Assembly: GCF_021729075.1 (NCBI RefSeq)
Contig: NZ_JAJSAQ010000001.1
Location: 195,997-259,996 of the forward strand
Length of the DNA stretch: 64,000 bases
Source: Microbulbifer guangxiensis
Lineage (GTDB): Bacteria > Pseudomonadota > Gammaproteobacteria > Pseudomonadales > Cellvibrionaceae
Direction: 5' to 3'
The notes beneath the pieces are model-generated. The model did no database searches. It saw nothing but the letters and a program-made list of their open reading frames with translations, and was not told the DNA's origin. Positions 48,244-57,129 of the stretch are shown in pieces; positions within the stretch are counted from its first letter, which is position 1; every line of letters begins with the position of its first letter. Position numbers and translations under genes: made by a program.

Positions 48244-49257
48244 CTACCACTCCACGCAGATTTTACCGAAGTGGCCGCCGCTCTGTTCGAAGCGGAAGGC
48301 GTCTGGCAGGTCCTCAAAGTCAAACGTGCGATCCACTACCGGCCGGATCCCGGTGGCATTCAATGCAGCGATATAGTCAAGCTGGTTGCGGCGGCTGCCG
48401 ACGATCAGGCCCTGCAAGCGGGCCTGCTTCGCCATCAGCGTAGCTGTGGGTACTTCGCCGCTCATGCCGGTGAGGACGCCGATCAGGGCGATATGTCCGC
48501 CGACCCGAACTGCCTGAATAGACTGGCTCAGAGTCCCCGGGCCGCCGACCTCAATCACCTGATCCACACCGCGGCCACCGGTGAGAGACAGGACCCTTTC
48601 GCCCCAGTTTTCCTCTTGGCGGTAATTGATGGTGTGGTCAGCGCCCAGGGCCCGGGCTCGCTCGAGCTTTTCGTCGGATGATGAGGTGATGATTACCGAC
48701 GCGCCCATGGCTTTGGCGATCTGCAATGCAGCAATGGACACGCCGCCAGTGCCGAGCGCGAGCACGGTGTCGCCAGCCTTGAGACTGCCGTCGACGACCA
48801 GGGCGCGCCAGGCCGTGAGGCCAGCGGTGGTGATGGTGGCGGCCTCAGCGTGACTCCAGCCCCGGGGCGCCCGGGTGAATGCAGCTGCATCCCGGACCGC
48901 GTGAGTCAGCGCAAATCCGCCAATGCCATCGCCCGGGGTGGCAGAGAAGTTGCTGACGGCAGGGAAGGGCAGCCCATCGGTCCACTGGGGGAAGAAAGTC
49001 GAGACGACATGATCTCCCGGCCTTAACTCTGTCACCCCATCTCCTACGGTCTCGATTACGCCCGCGCCATCAGACATCAGCACCCTGCCATCCTCCGAGG
49101 GGATCTGCCCTGAGGCGACTAGAAAATCGTGGAAATTCAGTGAGGTGGCGTGGATAGCCACCCGAACCTGTCCCGGTCCGGGATCGCCGGGATCCGGTAA
49201 CTCGCGGATTTCAAGCTGATCGAGTCCCCCGGGCGTTCCTACTGTAAATGCTCTCAT
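48244..49257 (-). CDS. Zinc-independent MDR-family NAD(P)-dependent oxidoreductase
   Basis: A 337-residue medium-chain dehydrogenase/reductase. The N-terminal catalytic fold has SLNFHDFLVASGQIP where zinc enzymes carry Cys, so it lacks the catalytic zinc and resembles quinone/enal reductases. The Rossmann motif is LALGTGGVSIAALQIAKAMGASVI. Substrate unknown. It converges on the acetolactate synthase-like gene. Its start faces the CATAA-N4-TTATG repeat array 95 bases upstream, so it may belong to that regulon. Confidence 0.92.
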   Translation of the reverse strand: MRAFTVGTPGGLDQLEIRELPDPGDPGPGQVRVAIHATSLNFHDFLVASGQIPSEDGRVLMSDGAGVIETVGDGVTELRPGDHVVSTFFPQWTDGLPFPAVSNFSATPGDGIGGFALTHAVRDAAAFTRAPRGWSHAEAATITTAGLTAWRALVVDGSLKAGDTVLALGTGGVSIAALQIAKAMGASVIITSSSDEKLERARALGADHTINYRQEENWGERVLSLTGGRGVDQVIEVGGPGTLSQSIQAVRVGGHIALIGVLTGMSGEVPTATLMAKQARLQGLIVGSRRNQLDYIAALNATGIRPVVDRTFDFEDLPDAFRFEQSGGHFGKICVEW

Positions 49258-49351
49258 GCTCTCTGCTCACTGTAATTTGGCCGCATCCAGGCTTTGCTTG
49301 CGATCCGAATTGTAGAAGCTTTGGTGACCGCTCCGAGTTGGTAGCTTGTCG

Positions 49352-49446
49352 CATAAATAGTTATGTGGGCGACACATAAACAGTTATGTTGCCGTGATCA
49401 TAATTATTTATGTTCCGCATCAGCGGTCGCATCATAAATAATTATG
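49352..49446. promoter_or_regulatory. Array of four inverted-repeat operator-like sites
   Basis: Four copies of CATAA-N4-TTATG, each followed by T: 49352-49365 (spacer ATAG), 49375-49388 (ACAG), 49399-49412 (TTAT) and 49433-49446 (ATAA). Copies 3 and 4 are exact reverse complements of each other. Centre spacings are 23, 24 and 34 bp. An extra TTATGT half-site lies at 49464. The array sits between the divergent MDR gene and the small RHH-like gene, and is markedly AT-rich for this genome. Such arrays normally bind a dimeric regulator cooperatively. Confidence 0.8.
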
Positions 49447-49501
49447 TGTGGCGGGTATGTTGTTTATGTACACTGCTCGCGAATTATTGCGCGGAGGCGG
49501 C

Positions 49502-49768
49502 ATGGCGTCAGTCATCATCGATGGTAGAAATGCAGACTCGAAGCGGGTTTCGATCAGCCTGGATGAATTCTTGTGGCGGCTGGTGGCTGCGGACTTTCAG
49601 TCTGAGGCTGCAGCCCGGGGCTGGATCCGTGAGTACATCTCGACGCTGCACACCACCAAAGGACTGACTGCGATCGTCCGTGATCACTGTCTGCATCGCA
49701 TCGTCAAGCCGTCACTGATCCGACGCGTCCAAGGCCTTGAAGGCCAGATGGATATCGATGAGTTATGA
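49502..49768 (+). CDS. Small ribbon-helix-helix-like protein, probable regulator
   Basis: An 88-residue protein starting MASVIIDGRNADSKRVSISLD. The stretch KRVSISLDEFLWRLVAADF looks like the strand-helix of a ribbon-helix-helix DNA-binding domain, followed by a helical region (SEAAARGWIREYISTLH) and an acidic end. I do not recognise a named family. GGAGG lies just before the ATG. The gene is directly downstream of the four-site array, so autoregulation is likely. No toxin-like partner follows; the next gene encodes a DUF202 membrane protein. Confidence 0.75.
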   Translation: MASVIIDGRNADSKRVSISLDEFLWRLVAADFQSEAAARGWIREYISTLHTTKGLTAIVRDHCLHRIVKPSLIRRVQGLEGQMDIDEL

Positions 49769-49876
49769 ATGACTGATTGATAAGCCCCGGAGCTTCATTG
49801 CTGTGCTGGGGAAACGACGTTGGGGATGGGGGTCGGGGCTGGATTGGCTGTGCCTCCCGGCCCAGCCCGCATTGCG

Positions 49877-49892
49877 CATAATATAGATTATG
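49877..49892. promoter_or_regulatory. Fifth, wider copy of the inverted-repeat site
   Basis: CATAATATAGATTATG: perfect 6-nt arms (CATAAT/ATTATG) around ATAG, followed by T as in the four upstream sites. The spacer between the CATAA and TTATG half-sites is 6 rather than 4 bases. It lies 102 bases before the DUF202 gene in a short AT-rich stretch. Confidence 0.5.
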
Positions 49893-49994
49893 TTAAATAT
49901 GGTATTTGCGTTCCGAATGGCTGCTGGCCGGACCCCCGGCCGTTCCTGTTGGCCTGGACTCTTCCCGTGCGCCAATCCCGCTCTGGAGACGTCC

Positions 49995-50315
49995 ATGTCC
50001 ACGCATTTCACTGAGCACGCGGCCAATGAGCGAACGTTTCTCGCCTGGGTGCGGACGGCCATTGCCGTCGTTGGCTTTAGACTGGTTGTCGGGCGCATCG
50101 GCAATGAGCCCCCTGCGATTTGGTCCGAGATTGCGTTGGTCATCAGCGGCGCACTCGTCGTGCTTCTTTCCTATGTCCGTATGCAGCGACAGCGAAAAAG
50201 GATTGACCGGGATGCGGGCCTGGTTGACGAGGCGAATCCGGTTGACCTCCTTCTGGTCGGGCTGTTGTTCAGCCTGTTTGCCCTGATCCTGTTCTTTGGC
50301 CAGTACCTGGCCTGA
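49995..50315 (+). CDS. DUF202 (YidH-like) membrane protein
   Basis: A 106-residue protein with the DUF202 signature ANERTFLAWVRTAIAVVGF near the N-terminus and three membrane helices (about residues 18-32, 42-58 and 85-103). Function unknown in general. ATG 49995 is chosen because the signature then begins at the usual distance; the frame is open upstream to 49890. Convergent with hypE. Confidence 0.85.
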   Translation: MSTHFTEHAANERTFLAWVRTAIAVVGFRLVVGRIGNEPPAIWSEIALVISGALVVLLSYVRMQRQRKRIDRDAGLVDEANPVDLLLVGLLFSLFALILFFGQYLA

Positions 50316-50373
50316 CAACCATCTGCGCCGCAGGCGCTCTCTGGCACTCGGAGTCCGGGACGGCTGCGGTGGA

Positions 50374-51420
50374 TTAGCAGATCCGTGGAAGCTGTTCACC
50401 GGGGAGCCGCTCCAGGAGGCGTTCGCAGCCCAGCGTATTTTCAATGATGACCCTGCCTCTGTCCCTGGGGGCGACAGCATTCACCCTGCCAATGACACAG
50501 GCCTCCCTGGAAACAGGGTGCGCTGCCAGCAGATTCAGGGCCGAATCCACCTCCGCGGCGGGAACGAACGCGATAAACCGCCCTTCATTTGCCGCGTATA
50601 GGGCGTCGAGCCCCAGTAATTCGCAGGCGCCCTGGACCGATTCACTGATGGGGATGTGGTCCTCGCTTATCCAGAACTCAAGCCCGGCAGTTTCCGCGAG
50701 TTCAACCATTGCCGTCGCCAGTCCGCCCCGGGTCAGGTCCCGCAGGCAGTGGACATCGATCCCGTTGTTCAACAGTGCCTGTACGGGCTGATGCAGTGGC
50801 GCGCAATCACTGGCAAGGGGAAACCCGAATTCGAGTCCCTCGCGTTGCGCCATGACGGCGATCCCGTGTCTGCCAATGTCCCCAGACAGCAGGATGGCGT
50901 CGCCGACCTCGATCGCCTGCGGTGTGATGGTCTGCAGGCTTTCCACGAGACCAATACCGGCGGTATTGATGTAGAGACCATCCCCCTTCCCTCGCTCGAC
51001 GACTTTCGTATCGCCGGTAACCAGCTGCACACCAGTTGCAGTCGCCGCCCGGCCCATGGAAGCCATGACCTGCTGCAGGATGTCCATTTCCAGGCCTTCC
51101 TCGAGTATCAGGCTGCAACTGAGGTAAAGCGGCCTGGCGCCGCTCATGGCGAGATCATTGACGGTGCCAAACACGGCCAGTTCGCCAATATCACCGCCGG
51201 GAAAAAACAGAGGGGTTATCACAAAGGAGTCGGTGGTGAAGGCGATCTGCGTGTTACCAATTGGCAGGGCAGCGCTGTCGTGTCCCTGCTGTAGCCAGGC
51301 ATTGTCGATATGGGGCAGGACAAATTGTCGCAGCAGTCGCTGGGTCAGCTCCCCGCCACTACCGTGACCCAAGCGAATCGTTTGCTCCGTGGCAATCGGC
51401 AAAGGACAGTCAGTATTCAT
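50374..51420 (-). CDS. hypE: Hydrogenase maturation protein HypE
   Basis: A 348-residue ATP-dependent dehydratase that turns the carbamoyl group on its C-terminal Cys into thiocyanate for the cyanide ligands of the [NiFe] site. It starts MNTDCPLPIATEQTIRLGHGSGGEL, carries the PurM-like ATP region DSFVITPLFFPGGDIGELAVFGTVNDLAMSGA, and ends in PRIC, the modified Cys. GGAGTACGG lies upstream of ATG 51420, which overlaps the end of hypD. Last gene of the hydrogenase operon. Confidence 0.95.
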   Translation of the reverse strand: MNTDCPLPIATEQTIRLGHGSGGELTQRLLRQFVLPHIDNAWLQQGHDSAALPIGNTQIAFTTDSFVITPLFFPGGDIGELAVFGTVNDLAMSGARPLYLSCSLILEEGLEMDILQQVMASMGRAATATGVQLVTGDTKVVERGKGDGLYINTAGIGLVESLQTITPQAIEVGDAILLSGDIGRHGIAVMAQREGLEFGFPLASDCAPLHQPVQALLNNGIDVHCLRDLTRGGLATAMVELAETAGLEFWISEDHIPISESVQGACELLGLDALYAANEGRFIAFVPAAEVDSALNLLAAHPVSREACVIGRVNAVAPRDRGRVIIENTLGCERLLERLPGEQLPRIC

Positions 51421-52513
51421 CGGCCGTACTCCGTTTGCGGTAGCGGTAATAGGCGGCGCAGGCACCCTCGGATGACACCATTGGTGCTCCCAGCGGGTGT
51501 TCCGGGCGACAGCGTTTGCCAAAGTGTGGACAGTCGTGCGGTTTTTTCAGTCCCTGCATGATGGCGCCGCTGAGGCATCCGGAATTGTCACTTTCGGGGC
51601 GCGACTCTATGGAGAATCTCTTGCGGGCATCAAGTGCGGAAAAGGCCGGGCGCAGCGTCAGTCCGCTGAAGGGGATGGGCCCTACTCCGCGCCAGGTCTG
51701 GGCGCTGATCTCGAATACCTCTTCGAGCCTGGCGCGGGCTTGCGGATTGCCCTCCGCTTTGACGGCGCGGGCATACCGGTTTTCAACCCGGTGCTCGCCC
51801 TGCTCCAGCTGGCGAACACACGCGAGTATCCCGTCAAGGATGTCCAGGGGCTCGAACCCGGTGACGACGATCGGCACGCAGTGGCTCCTGGAAAGCTCAT
51901 GATAATTGTCGTAACCGGTAATGCTGCAGACGTGCCCTGCAGCCAGAAAAGCCTGGATGCGTGATTTAGGAGAGGCGCAGATGGCCTCGATGGCCGGTGG
52001 TACCAAAAAGTGAGATACCAGTATCGAAAAGTTGGCCAGTCCACGCTCCCTCGCCAGGCATGCGGTGAGCGCATGGGCCGGCGCGGTGGTTTCGAAGCCG
52101 ATGGCGAACAATACGACCTCGCGGTCCGGGTTTTGTTCGGCGACGTCCAGCGCATGCAGTGGGGAATAGAGTGTGCGGATATCCCCACCTGCTGCCTTCA
52201 CTGCCAGCAGGTCCTGACTGGAGCCTGGCACCCGCAGCATATCGCCGAAAGAACAGAAAATGACGTCCTTCCGTGAAGCCAGTGAGATCGCGAGATCCAT
52301 GGTTTCCAGCGAGGTAACACACACCGGGCAGCCCGGGCCGTGGATCAGTTCCAGGCTTTCCGGTAGCAGTTGCTGCAGGCCGTATTTCATGATCGCGTGT
52401 GTCTGGCCGCCGCATATTTCCATAATCCGCCAGGGTTTTGTGGCGGTTCTCTGAATCTCGCCGGCGAGCTGGCGGATGCTCTGTTTCTGCCGGTATTCGT
52501 CGATGTACCTCAC
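51410..52513 (-). CDS. hypD: Hydrogenase maturation protein HypD
   Basis: A 367-residue scaffold on which the Fe(CN)2CO group is built. Conserved Cys motifs: EICGGQTHAI, HGPGCPVCVTS, and the [4Fe-4S] ligands in the C-terminal part (SGCLSGAIMQGLKKPHDCPHF, then GKRCRPEHPLGAPMVSSEGAC). The GTG start at 52513 overlaps the hypC stop by GTGA. The frame is open well upstream, but that part is shadow coding of hypC. Confidence 0.95.
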   Translation of the reverse strand: MRYIDEYRQKQSIRQLAGEIQRTATKPWRIMEICGGQTHAIMKYGLQQLLPESLELIHGPGCPVCVTSLETMDLAISLASRKDVIFCSFGDMLRVPGSSQDLLAVKAAGGDIRTLYSPLHALDVAEQNPDREVVLFAIGFETTAPAHALTACLARERGLANFSILVSHFLVPPAIEAICASPKSRIQAFLAAGHVCSITGYDNYHELSRSHCVPIVVTGFEPLDILDGILACVRQLEQGEHRVENRYARAVKAEGNPQARARLEEVFEISAQTWRGVGPIPFSGLTLRPAFSALDARKRFSIESRPESDNSGCLSGAIMQGLKKPHDCPHFGKRCRPEHPLGAPMVSSEGACAAYYRYRKRSTADEY

Positions 52514-52764
52514 CCTTCCTCCTCCGCCGGATTCCCGTTGCTTGCCAGCCGTTCGAGTTCGAGGAATACCCGCTGCGCCTCCTGCTCGTGAAGCTTGCTG
52601 ATCGCAAAGCCGACATGCACGATGACGTAATCCCCCACCTCCGCATCTGGCACATAGGCCAGGTTCACCTCGCGGCGGATGCCGCCAAAGCTGACGATAC
52701 CGCTTCGTTCCAGCGGCAACTCGTTGAGCAGCTCTTCGATCTGCCCGGGCACGCCTAGACACAC
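52510..52764 (-). CDS. hypC: Hydrogenase maturation chaperone HypC
   Basis: An 84-residue chaperone starting MCLGVPGQIEELL. Cys2, exposed after Met removal, binds the iron group made with HypD and carries it to the large subunit. The stretch GDYVIVHVGFAISKLHEQEA is typical. It overlaps hypF by 10 bases and hypD by GTGA. Confidence 0.95.
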   Translation of the reverse strand: MCLGVPGQIEELLNELPLERSGIVSFGGIRREVNLAYVPDAEVGDYVIVHVGFAISKLHEQEAQRVFLELERLASNGNPAEEEG

Positions 52765-55091
52765 TGCGCGTTGCCCTCCTCCGACCGGCTTGTTGCAATA
52801 GACATGATGCGGGCGTAGTAAATCTGGCCCAGCGCGATACCGCCATCATTGGGGGGCACCCGGCTCTGCAGGTAAACGGTAAACCCATCGGCTTCGAGTG
52901 CCGTAGCGGCGGACTCAGCCAGGATGCGGTTCTGAAATACCCCGCCGGACAGGAATACATGTTTGCAATGACTGCGCTTCGCCAGGCTCAGGATCATCTG
53001 CACCAGGGTATTATGGAAAGTGCGGGCGATGTCATTGGTGGAGGTCTGGTGCCTGATGTCCGTCAGCAATGCCGCCAGCATTGGCTCCCAGTCCAGTATC
53101 CACTCCTCATTTTCCAGAGTAAGCCGGTAGGAATAGCGCGACGACCTGCCGGAGCACTGGGCAGCAAACTCCACGGCCATGGCGGCCTGCCCCTCGAAGG
53201 AGTTTTCTTTTGCGAGGCCAAGCAGGCCTGCAACTGCATCGAAAAGCCGGCCGGCACTGGAGCATTCCGGGCTGTTGATCCCGCGTTCCAGCATGCGTGT
53301 CAGTACCGGAATCTGCTGTTGCGTAAACAGTGCCCGCAGAGCCGGTTGAGAGAACGCCTGCTGCCGCATTGCTGTGTAGAGCAAGCCTGCGGCGCTGCGC
53401 CGTGGCTCCCTGATTGCCTGCTCTGCGCCGGGCAGAGGGAACGGCCGGAATCCGCCGAGCCGTCTGAGCCCGTTGCCGCCATCCCAGGTCATGAACTCGC
53501 TGCCGCGCAGTATGCCTCCCTCTCCATAGCCACTGCCATCCCAGCAGATGCCCAGCGCCCTGCCCCGAAACCCATGCTCTGCCATGGCCGAGAAGAAATG
53601 GGCTACATGGTGCTGCACAGGCGTTTGCGGTAGCCCCTGTGCGGTGGCCCAGCGGGTAGACGCATAGCCCGGGTGTCGATCTGTGAGGATGTGCTTGATG
53701 TCCAGGTCATTGAACCTGCTGATGTCTCGAATCGTGCTCTCGAACAGGGATCTGGACCGGCGCTCACCGAGGTCGCCGATATGCTGGCTGCAGTAGACCG
53801 TGTTGCCCCGACAGACGGCGACGGCATTTTTCAGGTCCGCCCCCACCGCCAGCAGGTCACCGTTCTCTTGCGCGCTTCCTGGCAGGGCCAGCTCCAGGGG
53901 CAGCGGCGCAAATCCCCGCGCACGCCGCAGCAGTACCATCTGCCCACGCATGATCCGGGCAACCGAGTCATCGAGTGGGCGCAGGACCGGCCTGTCGTGC
54001 ACCAGGAACAGGTCGGCGATAGCGCCAAGGCGAGCCAGAGCCTCGTCGTTATCGATGCAGATGGGCTCGCCGGCCCGATTGCCGCTGGTGGCAACAACGG
54101 GAACTCCTAGCCTGTCCATCAACAGGTAATGAAGAGGCGAACAGGGCAGCATCACGCCGAGGTTGGGGTTGCCCGGCGCCACTTGCGCGGCAATTTGGCG
54201 GCTTGCATGTGCCCGCGCCTGCAACAGGACGATGGGGCGGGCTTGGCTGGCGAGAAGTTGCCGCTCCGGCTCGGAAAGGTGGCAATCCTTCCGCACCCCG
54301 GACAGATCCGCGTACAGCAGCGCAAATGGCTTATCAGGCCGCTGTTTGCGCTGCCGCAATCTGGCCACTGTGTTGGCATCCCCGGCACGGCAGAGAAGCT
54401 GGAAACCGCCGACGCTTTTCATGGCCACGATGGCGCCGCCGGCGAGCGCGTCTGATGCTGTCATCAGTGCGCTCTGGCCAGCGTCCTGGACATTTCCGTC
54501 GCTGTCCATGAGCTGAAGCTGCGGGCCACAGGTTGGGCAGGCATTGGGTTCGGCGTGAAAGCGACGATTCTGCGGATCCCCGTATTCCCGCTCGCACTCC
54601 GGGCACAGCGGGAACCCCCGCATAGCGGTATGAATGCGATCGTAGGGCAGTCTTTCGACAATGCTGTATCTCGGGCCACAGCTGGTGCAATTGGTGAACG
54701 GGTAACCATAGCGGCGGTTGCCCGGGTCGAAGATTTCCCGCAGGCACTGTGCGCAGGGCGCAAGATCTGGCAGCAGGGTCGCGGTGTTGGGACCGTTTCG
54801 CTCGCTTTCGCGAATCGTGAAACCGGTGTCTTTTCCTGCCTTGCTGTACTCGAGGGGCTGTACCTGCAGGGAAGTGATCTGTGCCAGTCCAGGCTTCTCG
54901 TCATCAAGCCGGCGCAGAAAGCGGCGCAGTGATGAACGCGCCCCCTGCGCCTCGATCCGGACACCCCGGCTGTGGTTGGCGACCCAGCCACTGAGTTCGC
55001 ACTGGTGGGCCAGGCGCAGGACGAACGGGCGAAAGCCCACGCCCTGCACCAGCCCTGTGACCTCGAATCCCCACCGTTCAGGCTGGGTCAT
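52755..55091 (-). CDS. hypF: Carbamoyltransferase HypF
   Basis: A 778-residue enzyme that makes the cyanide-ligand precursor from carbamoyl phosphate and passes it to HypE. In order: acylphosphatase domain (GLVQGVGFRPFVLRLA), four zinc-finger Cys pairs (CAQC, NCTSCGPR, CPEC, ACPTCGPQ), the YrdC-like domain (AIVAMKSVGGFQLLCRAGD), and the Kae1-like domain (HHVAHFFSAMAEHG, with SGGVFQN near the end). ATG 55091 gives the usual start; the open frame beyond it is hypA shadow. It overlaps hypA and hypC. Confidence 0.96.
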   Translation of the reverse strand: MTQPERWGFEVTGLVQGVGFRPFVLRLAHQCELSGWVANHSRGVRIEAQGARSSLRRFLRRLDDEKPGLAQITSLQVQPLEYSKAGKDTGFTIRESERNGPNTATLLPDLAPCAQCLREIFDPGNRRYGYPFTNCTSCGPRYSIVERLPYDRIHTAMRGFPLCPECEREYGDPQNRRFHAEPNACPTCGPQLQLMDSDGNVQDAGQSALMTASDALAGGAIVAMKSVGGFQLLCRAGDANTVARLRQRKQRPDKPFALLYADLSGVRKDCHLSEPERQLLASQARPIVLLQARAHASRQIAAQVAPGNPNLGVMLPCSPLHYLLMDRLGVPVVATSGNRAGEPICIDNDEALARLGAIADLFLVHDRPVLRPLDDSVARIMRGQMVLLRRARGFAPLPLELALPGSAQENGDLLAVGADLKNAVAVCRGNTVYCSQHIGDLGERRSRSLFESTIRDISRFNDLDIKHILTDRHPGYASTRWATAQGLPQTPVQHHVAHFFSAMAEHGFRGRALGICWDGSGYGEGGILRGSEFMTWDGGNGLRRLGGFRPFPLPGAEQAIREPRRSAAGLLYTAMRQQAFSQPALRALFTQQQIPVLTRMLERGINSPECSSAGRLFDAVAGLLGLAKENSFEGQAAMAVEFAAQCSGRSSRYSYRLTLENEEWILDWEPMLAALLTDIRHQTSTNDIARTFHNTLVQMILSLAKRSHCKHVFLSGGVFQNRILAESAATALEADGFTVYLQSRVPPNDGGIALGQIYYARIMSIATSRSEEGNAQCV

Positions 55092-55350
55092 TGCGGTCGA
55101 ATACCAGGCTCTCGAGAATGATGTCCTGGGCGAACGGGTGATTGATGTCCGCCAGCTCCTGAATCTCCAGTCGTAACCCTTCCAGGGGAGTGCCTGCGGT
55201 AGCGTGGTCGAAGTGCTCCTGCAGGTGCTCTGCAGAAATATGGGCGAGCGCACCGAGCCGGAGTTTGGCCGTGGTCAGGCGGCCAGTTTCCCTGGCCGCG
55301 AGTTCATGGATTTTTGTGACCAGATCGTTGATCAGGGATTGCTCGTGCAT
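55078..55350 (-). CDS. hypA: HypA homologue lacking the zinc domain
   Basis: A 90-residue protein starting [11 protein letters not shown], which keeps the N-terminal Met-His-Glu nickel-binding group, and LRLGALAHISAEHLQEHFDHATAGTP, typical of HypA. The family's two CxxC zinc motifs are absent: after LRLEIQ the chain goes to ELADINHPFAQDIILESLVF and ends, with no Cys at all. A normal HypA has about 113 residues. It may be a variant nickel chaperone, or may work with a protein from elsewhere. Overlaps the protease gene and hypF. Confidence 0.85.
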   Translation of the reverse strand: MHEQSLINDLVTKIHELAARETGRLTTAKLRLGALAHISAEHLQEHFDHATAGTPLEGLRLEIQELADINHPFAQDIILESLVFDRNDPA

Positions 55351-55813
55351 GGGGGCCGGCCTCCGTTGCAATTTGAATCAGTATTTTCTGAACCAGCTTT
55401 TCTGCCGCCGCCCGGACCGCCGGGCTGATTGGAGCGCCAGTACTGAACTCTCGGCCACAGACAGCATAGACAGTGAGTTTCTCCGGCAGGGCGTCGAGAA
55501 GCCGGGACAGTTCTAGGGCCTCTCCGAGGTTGAGGCCATGACTCGATGTCATGCAGAGGCTGGGCGGGATCGTTTCCTTCAGCCCATCCAGGCACAGCAG
55601 GGATCCGGGTTCGTGCCGGTCGCTCTGCAGTGCATCGACCAGGATGACCTGTCGGTGCCGCCAGTCTTCCACCAGCTGTGGCATGTCGCCGCCGTTTTCA
55701 ATGCAGGCAGGCGGTTCTCCGGGTTTTGCCCTCAGGCGGTCGACCACATAGGGGCCGACAGCGTCATCGCCGCGAAAGCGGTTGCCGAGACTGATAATGG
55801 TCCAGTCTGTCAT
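55304..55813 (-). CDS. [NiFe] hydrogenase maturation protease
   Basis: A 169-residue endopeptidase of the HyaD/HybD/HupD family (M52). It shows [21 protein letters not shown] with the nickel-ligand Asp region, ILVDALQSD, and [17 protein letters not shown] with the His ligand. It cuts the C-terminal tail of the large subunit once nickel is in place. It overlaps the large-subunit gene by ATGA and hypA by about 45 bases. Confidence 0.94.
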   Translation of the reverse strand: MTDWTIISLGNRFRGDDAVGPYVVDRLRAKPGEPPACIENGGDMPQLVEDWRHRQVILVDALQSDRHEPGSLLCLDGLKETIPPSLCMTSSHGLNLGEALELSRLLDALPEKLTVYAVCGREFSTGAPISPAVRAAAEKLVQKILIQIATEAGPHARAIPDQRSGHKNP

Positions 55814-57129
55814 GGCAAAGCCCTCCCGCTTCTCTGCAGGTCGACTTTCAGGAAGTGCGTGGCGCAGGAAATACAGGGGTCATAGTTGCGAATGGCCTGT
55901 TCGCACCGGGCCTGCAGCTGTTCCGGCGGCAAGTGCAGCAACTTCGGCAGCATCAGCCGAAGATCGTCCTCGATGGTTTTCTGGTTCTGGGAGGTTGGGG
56001 GGACGATCCTGGCATCGCTAATCTTGCCCTGCTCATCCAGGCTGTAGCGATGGTAGAGCAGGCCCCGGGGCGCTTCTGTGGCGGCAAATCCGGTTGCTGC
56101 CCTGGGTGTTGTCGTGAGATAGGGAGCATCCGGTGCGCGATAGCGGTCGATGATTCCGATCGCTTCATCGAACGCGTGCAGGACTTCGATGCTGCGTACA
56201 ACGATGCTCTGGAACGGGTTGGCGCAGAACGGGGGGAAGCCAACCTCCTCAGCAACCTGCCGTGCCAGTGGTGAAAGCCTGGAGTAATTGAGGTTGTAGC
56301 GCGCCATCGGACCCACCAGGTAGGCGCCACGCTCCCGGATCCTGCTTTGCAGGGCATTGGTGTAAGGAACCTGTTCCTCCTGGAAGTGGCAATCATATTC
56401 CCGGGCGGAGATGTCCAGTCCGTGAGTGGAGGTGATGCGCCCCTCGTTCATTGGGTATTCGTCGGGATGCGTCAGGGCTACGAATTCGTATCGTTCACAG
56501 TCATCCCGTTCGAATTTCGGGTGCGGGAGAGACGCTGCCCAGCGCACCATGTCCTCAGCCTGCGCCCTCCCCTTCAATAACTGATCCCGCAGGCTCAGCA
56601 ATTGCTTGTAGGTCGGAACACGGTAAAACCCACCGATGCGAACATTGATCGGATGGACTTCGCGACCACCCAGAAGCGCGACGATGGTATTGCCGGCTTT
56701 CTTGATTTCGAGTCCAGCCTTCACCACCTGGGGGTGGTCGCGGGCCATTTCCACCGCACTGTGATAACCAAGAAAGTCCGGTGCGTGCAGCATGTAGATA
56801 TGCAGGACATGGCTTTCAATCCATTCGCCGCAATACATGAGCCGCCGAAGGGCGCGTAGTTGCGGACTCGGCTGCAGGCCGAGCGCGTCCTCCATCGCAT
56901 GCAGGGCGCTCATCTGGTAAGCCACGGGACAGATGCCACAGATTCTCGCCGTGATGTCAGGCGCCTCAGTGAAGTCCCTGCCACGCAGGAAGGCCTCGAA
57001 GAACCTGGGCGGCTCGAAAATCTTCAGTTTGACATCATGTACACCACCATCGTCATAACGGACATAGAGGGCGCCCTCACCTTCCACCCGGGCCAGGTAG
57101 TCGACCTTGATGGTTTTACTTCTGGTCAT
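55810..57129 (-). CDS. hydA: Group 3b [NiFe] hydrogenase large (alpha) subunit
   Basis: A 439-residue catalytic subunit. Nickel-site ligands are C64 and C67 in RICGICP and C419 and C422 in DPCISCATH. Processing after H425 would remove the last 14 residues. The sequence [18 protein letters not shown] and the order of the operon point to the NADP-linked group 3b (sulfhydrogenase) class. ATG 57129 has GGAGAG just upstream and overlaps the small-subunit gene; longer frames are not needed. Confidence 0.95.
   Translation of the reverse strand: MTRSKTIKVDYLARVEGEGALYVRYDDGGVHDVKLKIFEPPRFFEAFLRGRDFTEAPDITARICGICPVAYQMSALHAMEDALGLQPSPQLRALRRLMYCGEWIESHVLHIYMLHAPDFLGYHSAVEMARDHPQVVKAGLEIKKAGNTIVALLGGREVHPINVRIGGFYRVPTYKQLLSLRDQLLKGRAQAEDMVRWAASLPHPKFERDDCERYEFVALTHPDEYPMNEGRITSTHGLDISAREYDCHFQEEQVPYTNALQSRIRERGAYLVGPMARYNLNYSRLSPLARQVAEEVGFPPFCANPFQSIVVRSIEVLHAFDEAIGIIDRYRAPDAPYLTTTPRAATGFAATEAPRGLLYHRYSLDEQGKISDARIVPPTSQNQKTIEDDLRLMLPKLLHLPPEQLQARCEQAIRNYDPCISCATHFLKVDLQRSGRALP

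Noticed and set aside
49352-49446. CRISPR array or replication-origin iterons
   Set aside because: Only four 14-bp copies, themselves palindromic and unevenly spaced, with no cas or rep gene; an operator array fits better.
49502-49768. Antitoxin of a toxin-antitoxin pair
   Set aside because: Small RHH-like proteins are often antitoxins, but no toxin-sized gene overlaps or directly follows; the next gene is a DUF202 membrane protein 226 bases away.
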